Assembly: GCA_964460985.1 (NCBI GenBank) | Contig: CAYWQX010000019.1 | Span: 1-39,547, forward strand | Source: CAZABG01 sp964460985 | Lineage (GTDB): Bacteria > Chlamydiota > Chlamydiia > Chlamydiales > Parachlamydiaceae | DNA length: 39,547 nt | Reading direction: 5' to 3' | Part shown: positions 23,845 to 32,253 of the stretch, piece after piece | How the letters are laid out: every line of letters begins with the position of its first letter | How positions within the stretch are numbered: position 1 is the first letter of the stretch | Program-made: the position numbers and the translations under genes | Notes under the pieces: model-generated | Database searches by the model: none | Told to the model about the DNA's origin: nothing | Seen by the model: only the letters and a program-made list of their open reading frames with translations

Positions 23845-25269
23845 ATGTTCAATCATTCAAGCGGATCGGTCCGGAAACAGATCTGGGGGCTTTTAACCCA
23901 TAAGTGGGCCCTCGCATGCTTTACCATGCTTGCTATCATGGAAATCATTTCGGCCTCCTCTTCCGTTTGGCTGGTTAAAATTATGGAAAGCATCACCTCG
24001 GGATCGGAGTTTTTCCCATTCCTGATTTTGTATTTGTGCTCGCTTCTTCTTCCCACAGTCCCCTGGTGCTTTGCTTTTATCTTCAGGACAAGCTGGAGGC
24101 AAGAGGCTCAAAGAGCTTTTATCAATGCGTTCGTCTCCTCAAACCGCAATCAGATCGGCGAGTGGGGCAATAAAGGCATCCGCGAACAAAAGATGTCGAT
24201 CTTAACCTCCGAGGGGCCTCAAGCAATCAACCTCCTCATTGATTACGCTTTTGATGTCTCAAGCTACGCCCTATCGGTTTTTTTTAACATCGTGGCTTTA
24301 TCGGTCGTGGTAGAACCCCTTTTCCTCGTCGCTTTTTTTGTGAGCTTGGTATCGGTCATCATTGTCATGAAGCTCAGAAGACGAGCTCAAAGACAGCTTA
24401 CTCAAAAAGCCCTCACAGCACGTATAGACTTAGGGCAGTCGCTCCTTGCCGCTTGGGATAACGTTCTCATTGGCAATGACTATAACTTTAAACTCTGGCT
24501 CGACAAGACCTACAAACGAACCAACCGCTGCCTGCAAAAAAATGTCGATCTAGAAAGATTTGATCAGATCATGGCGATTTTCGTCTCTCTCATCACCATG
24601 ATACCGGCCCTTTTAGTGGTCGTTTTCTATGTCGTTAAAAACCACAACGACACAGTCGCCCTCGCCTCCTTCTTTGTCACGGTCCCAATTCTATTTTTGA
24701 TTTTATCTTACACCTATCAAATGCTCGCCCACTTTTTCAGGTGGGGCATGCATAAAAGCAAACTGATAGCCATCTACCGCTCGATTCAGCCCAATCACGG
24801 GGCGTGCGATATGACGAAAAAAATCAAATGGGAAAAAATCCAATTCACTAAAAATGAAAGTCTTAAAGAGAAAGACTTCCCCGGCTCCAGGAAGTTTTCT
24901 CCTCCTGTGAATCTTGATTCTCACCATGATATCATCCAGCACATCGGCGAGCCTGGAAGAATCACGATCCGAGGAGAAAATGGCTCCGGAAAATCGACCA
25001 CCTTGATGCTTATTAAAAAGAGTCTTTCTGAAAAAGCCTTTTTACTTCCAACCCACAGCCAGCTTAGCTTTTTCACGGAGACCAACAAGTACTCGACCGG
25101 TGAAAATTTAAAAAATAGACTTACCGAAATCCTTGATAAAGTGCATGCCGATGTCCTTCTTCTAGATGAATGGGATGCTAACCTAGACCGGGAAAACCGG
25201 GAAAAACTCTCGGACCTCATCGATGAGATTGCAGAGAAAAAGTGTGTGATTGAAGTACGCCATAGATAA
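23845..25269 (+). CDS. ABC exporter half-transporter with reduced ATPase domain
   Basis: The 474-residue protein has an N-terminal six-helix membrane domain (about 20-300) and a C-terminal nucleotide-binding domain. Walker A is RGENGSGKST (376-385), Walker B is DVLLLDEWDANLD (436-448) with E442 as catalytic acid, and H473 could be the switch histidine. Only about 90 residues separate Walker A from the C-terminus, roughly half the normal length, and the signature motif is reduced to STGE (417-420). The helical subdomain is thus mostly missing. It may be a functional compact exporter or a degenerate one; the substrate is unknown. Confidence 0.8.
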   Translation: MFNHSSGSVRKQIWGLLTHKWALACFTMLAIMEIISASSSVWLVKIMESITSGSEFFPFLILYLCSLLLPTVPWCFAFIFRTSWRQEAQRAFINAFVSSNRNQIGEWGNKGIREQKMSILTSEGPQAINLLIDYAFDVSSYALSVFFNIVALSVVVEPLFLVAFFVSLVSVIIVMKLRRRAQRQLTQKALTARIDLGQSLLAAWDNVLIGNDYNFKLWLDKTYKRTNRCLQKNVDLERFDQIMAIFVSLITMIPALLVVVFYVVKNHNDTVALASFFVTVPILFLILSYTYQMLAHFFRWGMHKSKLIAIYRSIQPNHGACDMTKKIKWEKIQFTKNESLKEKDFPGSRKFSPPVNLDSHHDIIQHIGEPGRITIRGENGSGKSTTLMLIKKSLSEKAFLLPTHSQLSFFTETNKYSTGENLKNRLTEILDKVHADVLLLDEWDANLDRENREKLSDLIDEIAEKKCVIEVRHR

Positions 25270-25291
25270 AGAATTCTCTGAACCCTATAAT
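25263..25291 (+). promoter_or_regulatory. Promoter for rny (TAGATA, 17 bases, TATAAT)
   Basis: A perfect TATAAT (25286-25291) ends seven bases before the rny ATG. TAGATA (25263-25268) at 17 bases is a weak -35. No Shine-Dalgarno is seen before this ATG. It would drive the five-gene unit to 31091. Confidence 0.45.
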
Positions 25292-25298
25292 AACGCCG

Positions 25299-26858
25299 AT
25301 GCCGCAGGAATACATTTCTTATCTCATTTTGAGCTCTTCCAGTGGACTTCTTCTGGGAGCATTTTTCTTTTGGCTCTACAATAGGGCCAAAATAGGGTCG
25401 TTCGACAAGCTCGCCAAGGAAATTCTCGAAAAAGCCGAACACGAAGCTGAATCTTTAAAGGCCGCCTCCCAACTAAATTTAAAGCAAAAAGAGATCGAGC
25501 TGCAACGAGAAGCAGAAAAATATTGGCAAAATGAAAGAAAAAAATTTCAAATCGAAGAGGAAAGAATCAAGCTGCGGGAAGATAAAATCGAAGGACGCAT
25601 CCATCTCGTCGAAAAGAAGTTGTCCGACATTGAAAAAAGAGAAGCTATCCTCATCGCTCGTAAAACACAGCTCGAAGAGCTCAAGAAAAAGCTTGAATCC
25701 GATGAAGAAAAATTAAAAAAGGAATTTGAGCGAGCCTCCGGCCTCTCCCACCAGGAAGCCAAAGATGCTTTAATGGAAAGACTTAGCCAAGAGGTGAAGC
25801 ACGAGTCGGCGAACCTTATCCGCAAAATGATTCAAGAAGCCAAAGAAAATGGCGAGCAGGAAGCGGCAAGAATCATTTCTATTGTCTGCGGACGTATTGC
25901 AAGCTCAGCTGTCTCCGATTGCACAGTGTCCACAGTCCCCCTGCCAAGCGAAGAGATGAAAGGTAGAATTATCGGGCGGGAAGGTCGAAATATAAGGGCG
26001 CTTGAGCAAGCGACCGGAGTGAATATCGTGATCGACGAGACACCCGGAGCGGTCGTGATCGCCGGATTTGATCCTGTGAGAAGATATATAGCCAAAACAG
26101 CTCTGACCGAACTGATTGCAGATGGAAGAATCCATCCCACCCGCATCGATGAAGCGGTTCAGAAGGCCTCATCCAGAGTGCAAAAAGAGATACGTGCTCG
26201 AGGTGAAGAGGCCGCCCTTCGTGCCGGCGTGCATAATTTACACCCTGAAATACTTGACCTTTTAGGAAAGCTTTCATTCCGCTATAGTTTCGGCCAAAAT
26301 ATTTTAGAGCACTCGATTGAAGTGGCCCACATCATGGGCATTATGGCAGCGGAACTTAAACTGAATGCAGCTCTAGCCAAACGAATTGGCCTTCTTCACG
26401 ATATGGGAAAAGCAGTCTCCCAGGAGATGGAAGGAACCCATGCGATGATCGGCCACGACCTTGCATTGAAGTATGGGGAAAACGAAAAAGTCGCAAACGG
26501 CATTGGATGCCACCATTTCGAGATAGAAGCTGAAACGATCGAAGGATCGCTCTGCTCTTCCGCGGATGCTTTATCGGCTTCAAGGCCGGGAGCTCGTGTT
26601 GAGGCAGTCGAGCAGTACATCAAACGGGTGCAAAAGCTAGAAGAGATCGCCTTTGAATTTCCGGGTGTTGAGAAAGCGTATGCTTTACAAGCCGGACGTG
26701 AAGTAAGAGTCGTTGTCCTGCCTGATATGATTGATGACGACGGCCTGATCAACCTGGCAAGAGATTTAAAAAAACGTGTAGAAGGGGCTGTTGAATACCC
26801 CGGTAAAATTAAAGTGACAGTGATCCGTGAAAAGCGGGCTGTCGAATATGCAGTTTAG
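25299..26858 (+). CDS. rny: Ribonuclease Y
   Basis: The 519-residue protein has the complete RNase Y layout: an N-terminal membrane span (ILSSSSGLLLGAFFFWLYN), a long coiled coil (about 30-190), a KH domain (MKGRIIGREGRNIRALEQATG near 220-240) and an HD domain (RIGLLHDMGKAV near 365, with the H-D pair) followed by the typical YALQAGREVRVVVLPDMIDDD tail. RNase Y is a membrane-anchored endonuclease that starts mRNA decay. The size equals the usual 510-520 residues. It is the first gene of a unit that continues with the DUF3604 protein nine bases downstream. Confidence 0.96.
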   Translation: MPQEYISYLILSSSSGLLLGAFFFWLYNRAKIGSFDKLAKEILEKAEHEAESLKAASQLNLKQKEIELQREAEKYWQNERKKFQIEEERIKLREDKIEGRIHLVEKKLSDIEKREAILIARKTQLEELKKKLESDEEKLKKEFERASGLSHQEAKDALMERLSQEVKHESANLIRKMIQEAKENGEQEAARIISIVCGRIASSAVSDCTVSTVPLPSEEMKGRIIGREGRNIRALEQATGVNIVIDETPGAVVIAGFDPVRRYIAKTALTELIADGRIHPTRIDEAVQKASSRVQKEIRARGEEAALRAGVHNLHPEILDLLGKLSFRYSFGQNILEHSIEVAHIMGIMAAELKLNAALAKRIGLLHDMGKAVSQEMEGTHAMIGHDLALKYGENEKVANGIGCHHFEIEAETIEGSLCSSADALSASRPGARVEAVEQYIKRVQKLEEIAFEFPGVEKAYALQAGREVRVVVLPDMIDDDGLINLARDLKKRVEGAVEYPGKIKVTVIREKRAVEYAV

Positions 26859-26866
26859 GAGAAAGA

Positions 26867-28864
26867 ATGCGTCGATCGATTTGTTATGTTGAGCCCCAGA
26901 TTGCGGAAGCGGGCGAAAAAAATACCTGGGCTTTTGTCTATACTCCAGCGCAAAACCTGCCAAAAAATACTAAACTTAAATTCGACTTGAACTCCAAAGG
27001 AAGAGATATCGACTGGGAGACGCCGGACACGAATTTGAAGGCTAAATCAAATGTGATTTATGCCGTTCTGGAAAACAACAAAGTCCTTCCGATGAAAGCG
27101 GTTGAAGCCAAAGATTCGGTAGTTCCCAATTTTGAATTCGTTCTTCCTCAAGCGGTCCCTGCCGGCGAAAATATCACCATCTACGTGGGCGCTCCCAAAC
27201 CTACCGGCAATCTTGTTTTCACCAATGGAACGAAAGCCCAGCTCACCTCTCAAAGAAGAAGACCTTTTTTCCTGTTTGTCGATCCAACGGGAAAAGGCAA
27301 GTATGGGGAGCCTGAAACCTTTCAAATGGACATAAGGGGCGCAGAGCTTAGCACGATTAAAATCATCACCCCCTCCTATGTCTCAAGAAATAAGCGTTTC
27401 GACATCATCCTCCGTTTCGAAGATGAACATGGCAACTTAACGAATAACGCCGCCGAAGACACACTGATTGAGCTTTCTTACGACAATTTAAGAGAAAACC
27501 TTAACTGGAAACTCTTTATCCCGGAGACCGGTTTTATCGCCCTTCCAAACCTCTACTTTAATGAGGCTGGCACCTACACTATTAAGCTTCGCAATATGAA
27601 AACCAAGGAGGAGTTTTTATCCTCTCCCATCCGTTGCTTTAGCGAAAACGTGAAAAGTTTGTACTGGGGAAATCTTCACGGCGAGTCGGAAAGATACGAC
27701 TCCACCGAAAATATTGAATCTTGCTTAAGACACTGCCGCGACGAAAAAGCGTATAACTTTTATGGCGTCTCCCCTTTTGAAAGCGTCGAGGAGACTCCGA
27801 ATGAAATCTGGCGTTCGATCTCCCAAAACGTGGTCGATTTTAACGAAGAAGATCGTTTCGTCACCTTCCAAGGCTTCCAGTGGCAAGGCGATCCTAAAGT
27901 GGAAGGGAACAGGATTTTTGTCTTCAGTAAAGAGAATAAACCGATTATCCGTAAGAAAGACGCTAAAGCCAATCTTAAAAAGCTTTATAAAGGCTTCTCT
28001 CCCAAAGAGTTGATCGCCATACCCTCTTTTACGATGGCCAAAGGGCTTGAATACGACTTTAAAGAGTTCGATCCCGATTTTGAAAGAGTGGTAGAGATCT
28101 ACAACTCTTGGGGATCCTCTGAAAATACAGCCAAGGAAGGAAACCCCCTTCCGATTGAAAGCGAGTCCAAAAAAGGGGTGTCTGAGACAGCCGACGGATC
28201 GATTGTAAGAGCGCTTGACAAAGGATGCCGCTTTGGATTTATCGCAGGCGGCCTTGATGACCGTGGATTCTACACAGACTTTTATGAAGGGGGACAGGTT
28301 CAATACCCTCCGGGTCTTACGGCCATTATCGCCAATGAATACAACCGCTCATCCCTTTTCGAAGCTCTCTATAATAGAAGCTGCTATGCGACGACGGGTG
28401 AAAGAATTATCATCGGCTTTACGGTGGCAGGTGCCGGCATGGGCCAAGAGCTCTCCACCGCTGATAAGCACGGCCTGAATGTGATCCGCCATATTGCAGG
28501 TTTTGCGGCCGGCAAACAGCCGATTGCAAAAATCGAGATCATTCGAAATGGCAAAGTGATAAAAACCTTCAATCCAAACACGAAAGATGCCGATTTCGAG
28601 TTTGATGATCTTGAACCGCTCGTAAAAATTACTCTTCCCGGAAAAGATAAGAAGCCTCCTTTCGTTTACTACTATCTTCGAGTCACTCAAGAAGATGGAC
28701 ATATGGCTTGGTCTTCCCCAATTTGGGTTGATTATGTCCCTGGCAAAGCGGTCTCCAAGCACACAGGCAAAAAACCGGTGAAGCCGGTCCCTGTTAAAGC
28801 TCAAGAGCCTGTAGATGTCGAGGAAGATGATTTTGATGACTACGATGAGGAAGATGACGAATAA
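26867..28864 (+). CDS. DUF3604-family protein with degraded PHP-like metal site
   Basis: The 665-residue protein has a beta-rich N-terminal half and a DUF3604 C-terminal half, recognised by LYWGNLHGESERYDS (265-279), RVVEIYNSWGSSE (407-419), FIAGGLDDRGFYTD (458-471) and LYNRSCYATTGERIIIGF (501-518). DUF3604 proteins resemble PHP metallo-phosphoesterases. Here residues expected to bind metal are altered: H-x-H is H271-G-E, the usual T-D-H is VSPF (301-304), a His pair is PSF, and S-D-x-H is L-D-D-R. The C-terminus is a very acidic tail (DVEEDDFDDYDEEDDE). There is no signal peptide. AGGAGAA precedes the ATG. A structural or regulatory role is possible. Confidence 0.82.
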   Translation: MRRSICYVEPQIAEAGEKNTWAFVYTPAQNLPKNTKLKFDLNSKGRDIDWETPDTNLKAKSNVIYAVLENNKVLPMKAVEAKDSVVPNFEFVLPQAVPAGENITIYVGAPKPTGNLVFTNGTKAQLTSQRRRPFFLFVDPTGKGKYGEPETFQMDIRGAELSTIKIITPSYVSRNKRFDIILRFEDEHGNLTNNAAEDTLIELSYDNLRENLNWKLFIPETGFIALPNLYFNEAGTYTIKLRNMKTKEEFLSSPIRCFSENVKSLYWGNLHGESERYDSTENIESCLRHCRDEKAYNFYGVSPFESVEETPNEIWRSISQNVVDFNEEDRFVTFQGFQWQGDPKVEGNRIFVFSKENKPIIRKKDAKANLKKLYKGFSPKELIAIPSFTMAKGLEYDFKEFDPDFERVVEIYNSWGSSENTAKEGNPLPIESESKKGVSETADGSIVRALDKGCRFGFIAGGLDDRGFYTDFYEGGQVQYPPGLTAIIANEYNRSSLFEALYNRSCYATTGERIIIGFTVAGAGMGQELSTADKHGLNVIRHIAGFAAGKQPIAKIEIIRNGKVIKTFNPNTKDADFEFDDLEPLVKITLPGKDKKPPFVYYYLRVTQEDGHMAWSSPIWVDYVPGKAVSKHTGKKPVKPVPVKAQEPVDVEEDDFDDYDEEDDE

Positions 28865-28866
28865 TT

Positions 28867-29709
28867 ATGCAACCGGAAAAAGTAACCCCTTTTGATTATT
28901 TTACAACTCATTTAGGGTTTCAGCAAGAGGGTGAAGCTCATCTCCCCTACACTTCAATAAAAGTGTTGTGGTTTACTTCCCCTCAATTTCCGGCAAAAAC
29001 CGTCTATTTAGTCAGAGGCAATCGCGAATCTGAGATCGCCTCCCTTTTTTTTAAAATTCCCAAAGACTGCTTTCTTCTGGTTGGCAGCAGTCTAAGGATC
29101 AAAGAATACGCTAAAATTACTGAACTTCCGATGACGAAGCTTCCCGAGGTTTTGTCATCAAAGAGAGTGATTGATTTAAGGGCCATCATTCAGTCCGAAG
29201 AAAACTTAAGACAAGTTTCAACGATCGTTCAAATCGATCCTCAATTTCATTCTCTCTTAAAAGTGTTTGAATCACAAAACATGACCGCTCAATTAAGGAT
29301 CGATCGAGAATGGCAATTTTTAATCGTCCAGTATAAGCCCTCCTCTCCTGCTACCCGAGCTGATTTAATCCCCCCCAATATATTCCCCATCACTTTTTGT
29401 CTAAAAGCCCCGGTTTCATCGGACGAGCTAGACAACAGCTTTTATAAATACGCGCTTCGTGACGCTTTTTATTTTAGAGCACGTACGAGCGATGTTTTTC
29501 CTTTAGTCCTTGTCTCCTGGTATTGCAAGAAAGCTATTCCCGTTAAATGGGATTTTTCTGAAGAGGGTAAGAGCGCAAGCTGGACCTACCGCTCCTATTT
29601 TAGTGCTGAAACTATAGTAGTAACTACCACCTTTGAAAAAATGTTAGATGAAAATCTAGCCTACCAACCGGCCTATTTTAGAGCCTTTATTCCTTCGATG
29701 CTTTCATGA
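28867..29709 (+). CDS. Hypothetical protein in the rny unit
   Basis: The 280-residue protein is unknown to me. It appears soluble, with mixed alpha/beta character and many aromatic residues in the second half (FYKYALRDAFYFRARTSDVF, SWTYRSYFS). No signal peptide or transmembrane span is seen. It starts two bases after the DUF3604 stop and overlaps the next gene by ATGA, so it belongs to the same transcript. No motif suggests an activity. Confidence 0.75.
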   Translation: MQPEKVTPFDYFTTHLGFQQEGEAHLPYTSIKVLWFTSPQFPAKTVYLVRGNRESEIASLFFKIPKDCFLLVGSSLRIKEYAKITELPMTKLPEVLSSKRVIDLRAIIQSEENLRQVSTIVQIDPQFHSLLKVFESQNMTAQLRIDREWQFLIVQYKPSSPATRADLIPPNIFPITFCLKAPVSSDELDNSFYKYALRDAFYFRARTSDVFPLVLVSWYCKKAIPVKWDFSEEGKSASWTYRSYFSAETIVVTTTFEKMLDENLAYQPAYFRAFIPSMLS

Positions 29710-30173
29710 ATCCTGTGATCTCTTCATCCAACGGTCTTGATATTCCGCTTATAATGAGACAGCGTATTCTAAAAAGAGTCCAAAAAGAATACCCTTTTTC
29801 TTCAATTAGCCTCGATGAGATCAATGTACGCATTGAGACGGCTACTTTTGCCACAGAAAAACTTTCCAAAAAATTTAAAGGAACTTACAAGAAAATCGAA
29901 GGGCTTAAAGGATATTCAACTTTTCGGGCAAAGCCTTATACTTTGTATTGCAGTAAAGAGGGGGACTTTCTCGAGCTGCAAAAAGAGGAGAAAATTGAAC
30001 CATTACCTAAAAAAGTGCTTGCCTCCTTGAAAAAAGAATTTTCTGGCGAGATCAAAATTCTCTCCGCCACTTCGGAGATTGAGATTCATCTCATAAGTGA
30101 TGCGATGGACTATTATTGTACGTGCGAAAAAGATGGTTACAATTTAAAAATCTCTCGAGGAGGCAGGCCTTAA
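29706..30173 (+). CDS. Hypothetical single-module protein related to its downstream neighbour
   Basis: The 155-residue protein has a helix ending in KEYPF (27-31), a FKGTYKKIEGLKGYSTF stretch (57-73), and LPKKVLASLKKEFSGEIKIL (100-119) followed by a beta strand and a short tail with CTC. The same order of elements occurs twice in the next gene, where the second copy has KEWPF, FKGYRSHESIEG and LGEKTLDYLKDHFGSEVRII. So this gene is one copy of a module and its neighbour has two. The function is unknown. It is coupled by a 4-base overlap to the gene upstream. Confidence 0.75.
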   Translation: MNPVISSSNGLDIPLIMRQRILKRVQKEYPFSSISLDEINVRIETATFATEKLSKKFKGTYKKIEGLKGYSTFRAKPYTLYCSKEGDFLELQKEEKIEPLPKKVLASLKKEFSGEIKILSATSEIEIHLISDAMDYYCTCEKDGYNLKISRGGRP

Positions 30174-31091
30174 ATGATGATGACACAAGCTCAAGTTGAT
30201 ATAAACAGATTAAGACAACCGTTAACTCAAGCGCTAGTAGAAGTGATTTCTAAACGCTGCCCTTTTAAAACCATCGAAGCCAAAGATCTCACTGTCACCC
30301 TTGAAGAAAAACCTCACTGGTCATTAGAAAAAGTAAATTGTATTGTGGCATCAACACTCTTTCATCAAATCCCCTTCGAAATTATTGTTGATCCCATTTC
30401 AGGTCAATTCAAGACATTAAACTTTAGAATGGTAGATTTACCCAAAAAACTTCTTGAATTCATCCACTCGACTACAGGCGTTCAAACGTTTATCTATCGA
30501 GCGAGTTTAGCGAACGGCTACTTTGCGGTGAGTGTTCTTTGCGAAAATAAATCTTATCAATTTCTCTCCGATCAAACAGGTGATAAAATTTCCTTTTACA
30601 ATCTTCAGGACAAAGAAATTCCTTCCTCTGATCCCATCTATCAAACAATGAGAGATCACGCGGTTCAGAGAATAAAAAAAGAGTGGCCTTTCAAGGAAGT
30701 CGATGAGGCAAAGCTTGAACTCAAAGTATGCAGACGAGAAACAACCGGAATGTATTTTGCGAATTCATTTAAAGGCTATCGCAGCCATGAATCGATCGAA
30801 GGAGCTATGGTCGGCTGGTGCAAGTTCAATAAAGAAAGTTATCGAATAGATGCCGATCCCTTCGGTGAACACGTAAAAGCCCTAGAGCTCTATCATATAG
30901 GCGAGCTGGGAGAAAAAACATTAGATTATCTTAAAGATCATTTCGGATCAGAAGTTCGAATCATTAAAACATCGCTTGAATGCTATGGAAGGGAAATAAC
31001 CATAAAAATAGGGGACAAAGAATTTTACGTATTTGAGACGAATAAAGGTCTTAGCCATACAGATCAGTACCCCTCTTATCTTTCGGTATAA
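30174..31091 (+). CDS. Hypothetical two-module protein, paralogous to the upstream gene
   Basis: The 305-residue protein consists of two copies of a module of about 140-150 residues. Copy one has KRCPF (27-31) and LPKKLLEFIH (89-98); copy two has KEWPF (169-173) and LGEKTLDYLK (245-254). Each module seems to be helix, strands, helix, strands, which could be a cystatin- or PepSY-like arrangement, though I cannot assign a family. Three consecutive ATGs occur at the start; the AGGAGG about 12 bases upstream of the first suggests the second or third may be used. Its last 41 bases overlap the end of nagA on the opposite strand. Confidence 0.75.
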   Translation: MMMTQAQVDINRLRQPLTQALVEVISKRCPFKTIEAKDLTVTLEEKPHWSLEKVNCIVASTLFHQIPFEIIVDPISGQFKTLNFRMVDLPKKLLEFIHSTTGVQTFIYRASLANGYFAVSVLCENKSYQFLSDQTGDKISFYNLQDKEIPSSDPIYQTMRDHAVQRIKKEWPFKEVDEAKLELKVCRRETTGMYFANSFKGYRSHESIEGAMVGWCKFNKESYRIDADPFGEHVKALELYHIGELGEKTLDYLKDHFGSEVRIIKTSLECYGREITIKIGDKEFYVFETNKGLSHTDQYPSYLSV

Positions 31092-32040
31092 TCAAAAAAT
31101 CGGCCTCCATCCCGACCGTTAAAGCGCCCTTCGAAACGTTTAACAGTTTTGACGGTGTGAGGGTGGCTGATTCCACGAACCCTGTCTTTAAAACCGCTTC
31201 CAATAAAGTGACATCGCTTCCGGCAAGATCTCCTTTTTTGAAAGTTTTATCCCCTAAATCAAACTCTCTTTTGTCCGATTTCATCTGAGCGGAAGAATCA
31301 CTCACTAAAATCATCCCCTTTGGATTAGCTTGATAAGCCATTTTAATAGCGGGATAGGAGACATGTTTCCCGTCTGCAATAATAGTATAGTAAACATCTT
31401 CCGTTAACGCATACTCGATCAGTCCTGGATTTCTATGATGAAACGGCATGGCGTTAAAGAGATGGGTCACGCACTCGATTTGTAAATCTTTCAGCAAATG
31501 AAAAGAGGCTCTGGAGTGGCCGGCGCTCACAATAATCCCCTGATCTTGCCACTCCATCAAAGTTTTTGGGTTGACGTTTTCAGGAGCGCACGTGATCATC
31601 CTAACATTTTCAAGAGGAAGCTCTCCCGATCGGATAAGATATTTTTCGTTATGAGCTCCAGGAATCGTCAGGAAAGGCCCCTCGAGGTGAGCCCCTAAAA
31701 TCTCTGCGCCCCCACTAACTTTACGCGGCTTAAAATGAGTGAGTATTTTTTTGTAAGCCGATAAGGGCGAGCTGATAACTGTCGGCAAAAAAGCGCCGAT
31801 TCCAACCTCATAGAGTTTAACTGACAGCTCTTCCACTCTTTCAGGCTCGCGGGTCAAATCGATCCCAAACCCGCCATTTACTTGAATGTCGATCAATCTT
31901 GGAATAATAAGATCATCCTGGACATCAATGACTTTATCGGTGTGAGCGGGAGCTACAATCTTGCCTCCTTCCACATAAATTTTTCCGGGACTAAAACCCC
32001 CTTTTTGAAAAATCTGATTTGACTTGATGCAGGTGATCAT
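31051..32040 (-). CDS. nagA: N-acetylglucosamine-6-phosphate deacetylase
   Basis: The 329-residue amidohydrolase has LIDIQVNGGFGIDL (50-63), GAHLEGPFLTIPGAHN (112-127, with metal-binding Glu), SAGHSRASF (His), THLFNAMPFHHRNPG (His), ADGKHVS and LVSDSSAQM with the catalytic Asp. These are hallmarks of NagA, which removes acetate from GlcNAc-6-phosphate to give glucosamine-6-phosphate for amino-sugar recycling. It is about 50 residues shorter than E. coli NagA, mainly in the terminal beta-sandwich. GGAG precedes its ATG. Its start faces the NqrM-like gene, and its end overlaps the 30174 gene. Confidence 0.93.
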   Translation of the reverse strand: MITCIKSNQIFQKGGFSPGKIYVEGGKIVAPAHTDKVIDVQDDLIIPRLIDIQVNGGFGIDLTREPERVEELSVKLYEVGIGAFLPTVISSPLSAYKKILTHFKPRKVSGGAEILGAHLEGPFLTIPGAHNEKYLIRSGELPLENVRMITCAPENVNPKTLMEWQDQGIIVSAGHSRASFHLLKDLQIECVTHLFNAMPFHHRNPGLIEYALTEDVYYTIIADGKHVSYPAIKMAYQANPKGMILVSDSSAQMKSDKREFDLGDKTFKKGDLAGSDVTLLEAVLKTGFVESATLTPSKLLNVSKGALTVGMEADFLIIPKDKRGTDLYG

Positions 32041-32046
32041 TATATG
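32019..32046 (+). promoter_or_regulatory. Possible promoter for the NqrM-like gene (TTGACT, 16 bases, TATATG)
   Basis: TTGACT (32019-32024, five of six) and TATATG (32041-32046, four of six) are 16 bases apart, inside the start of nagA. The -10 covers the ATG at 32044, supporting the ATG at 32056, nine bases after it, as the true start. Confidence 0.35.
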
Positions 32047-32055
32047 CTCCAGGCC

Positions 32056-32253
32056 ATGTCAACACTTATCACTACTATAATCCTCGCTCTCATTATTGTC
32101 ATAATCTGCTTAGGCTTCCTTGGGCTTGGCGCTCTTTTAACCGGTAAATCGAAGATAAAACTAGGCTCTTGCGGCCGCGATCCTACCAAAAAGGATTGCG
32201 GAGAAAAAAAATCATGTGGTGTATGCGAAGATGACGAACATAAAAAACATTGA
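32056..32253 (+). CDS. nqrM: Small membrane protein with cysteine-rich tail, NqrM-like
   Basis: The 65-residue protein has one N-terminal membrane span (LITTIILALIIVIICLGFLG) followed by GKSKIKLGSCG, DCGEKKSCGVC and an acidic/histidine tail. This size, single span and GSCG-plus-later-cysteines pattern resemble NqrM (DUF539), the factor needed to insert iron into the Na+-translocating NADH:quinone reductase. Chlamydiae have Na+-NQR, which fits, and the next gene makes menaquinone, its likely electron acceptor. The match is by pattern only, so the symbol is provisional. Its end overlaps menG. Confidence 0.55.
   Translation: MSTLITTIILALIIVIICLGFLGLGALLTGKSKIKLGSCGRDPTKKDCGEKKSCGVCEDDEHKKH

Noticed and set aside
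24921..25442. A 173-codon minus-strand frame spanning two genes
   Set aside because: It covers the ATPase motifs and the start of rny on the other strand and has no recognisable content.
26396..26752. A 118-codon minus-strand frame
   Set aside because: It is the shadow of the HD domain and C-terminus of RNase Y.
27725..28303. A 192-codon minus-strand frame
   Set aside because: It is the antisense shadow of the DUF3604 gene, whose conserved motifs are all on the plus strand.
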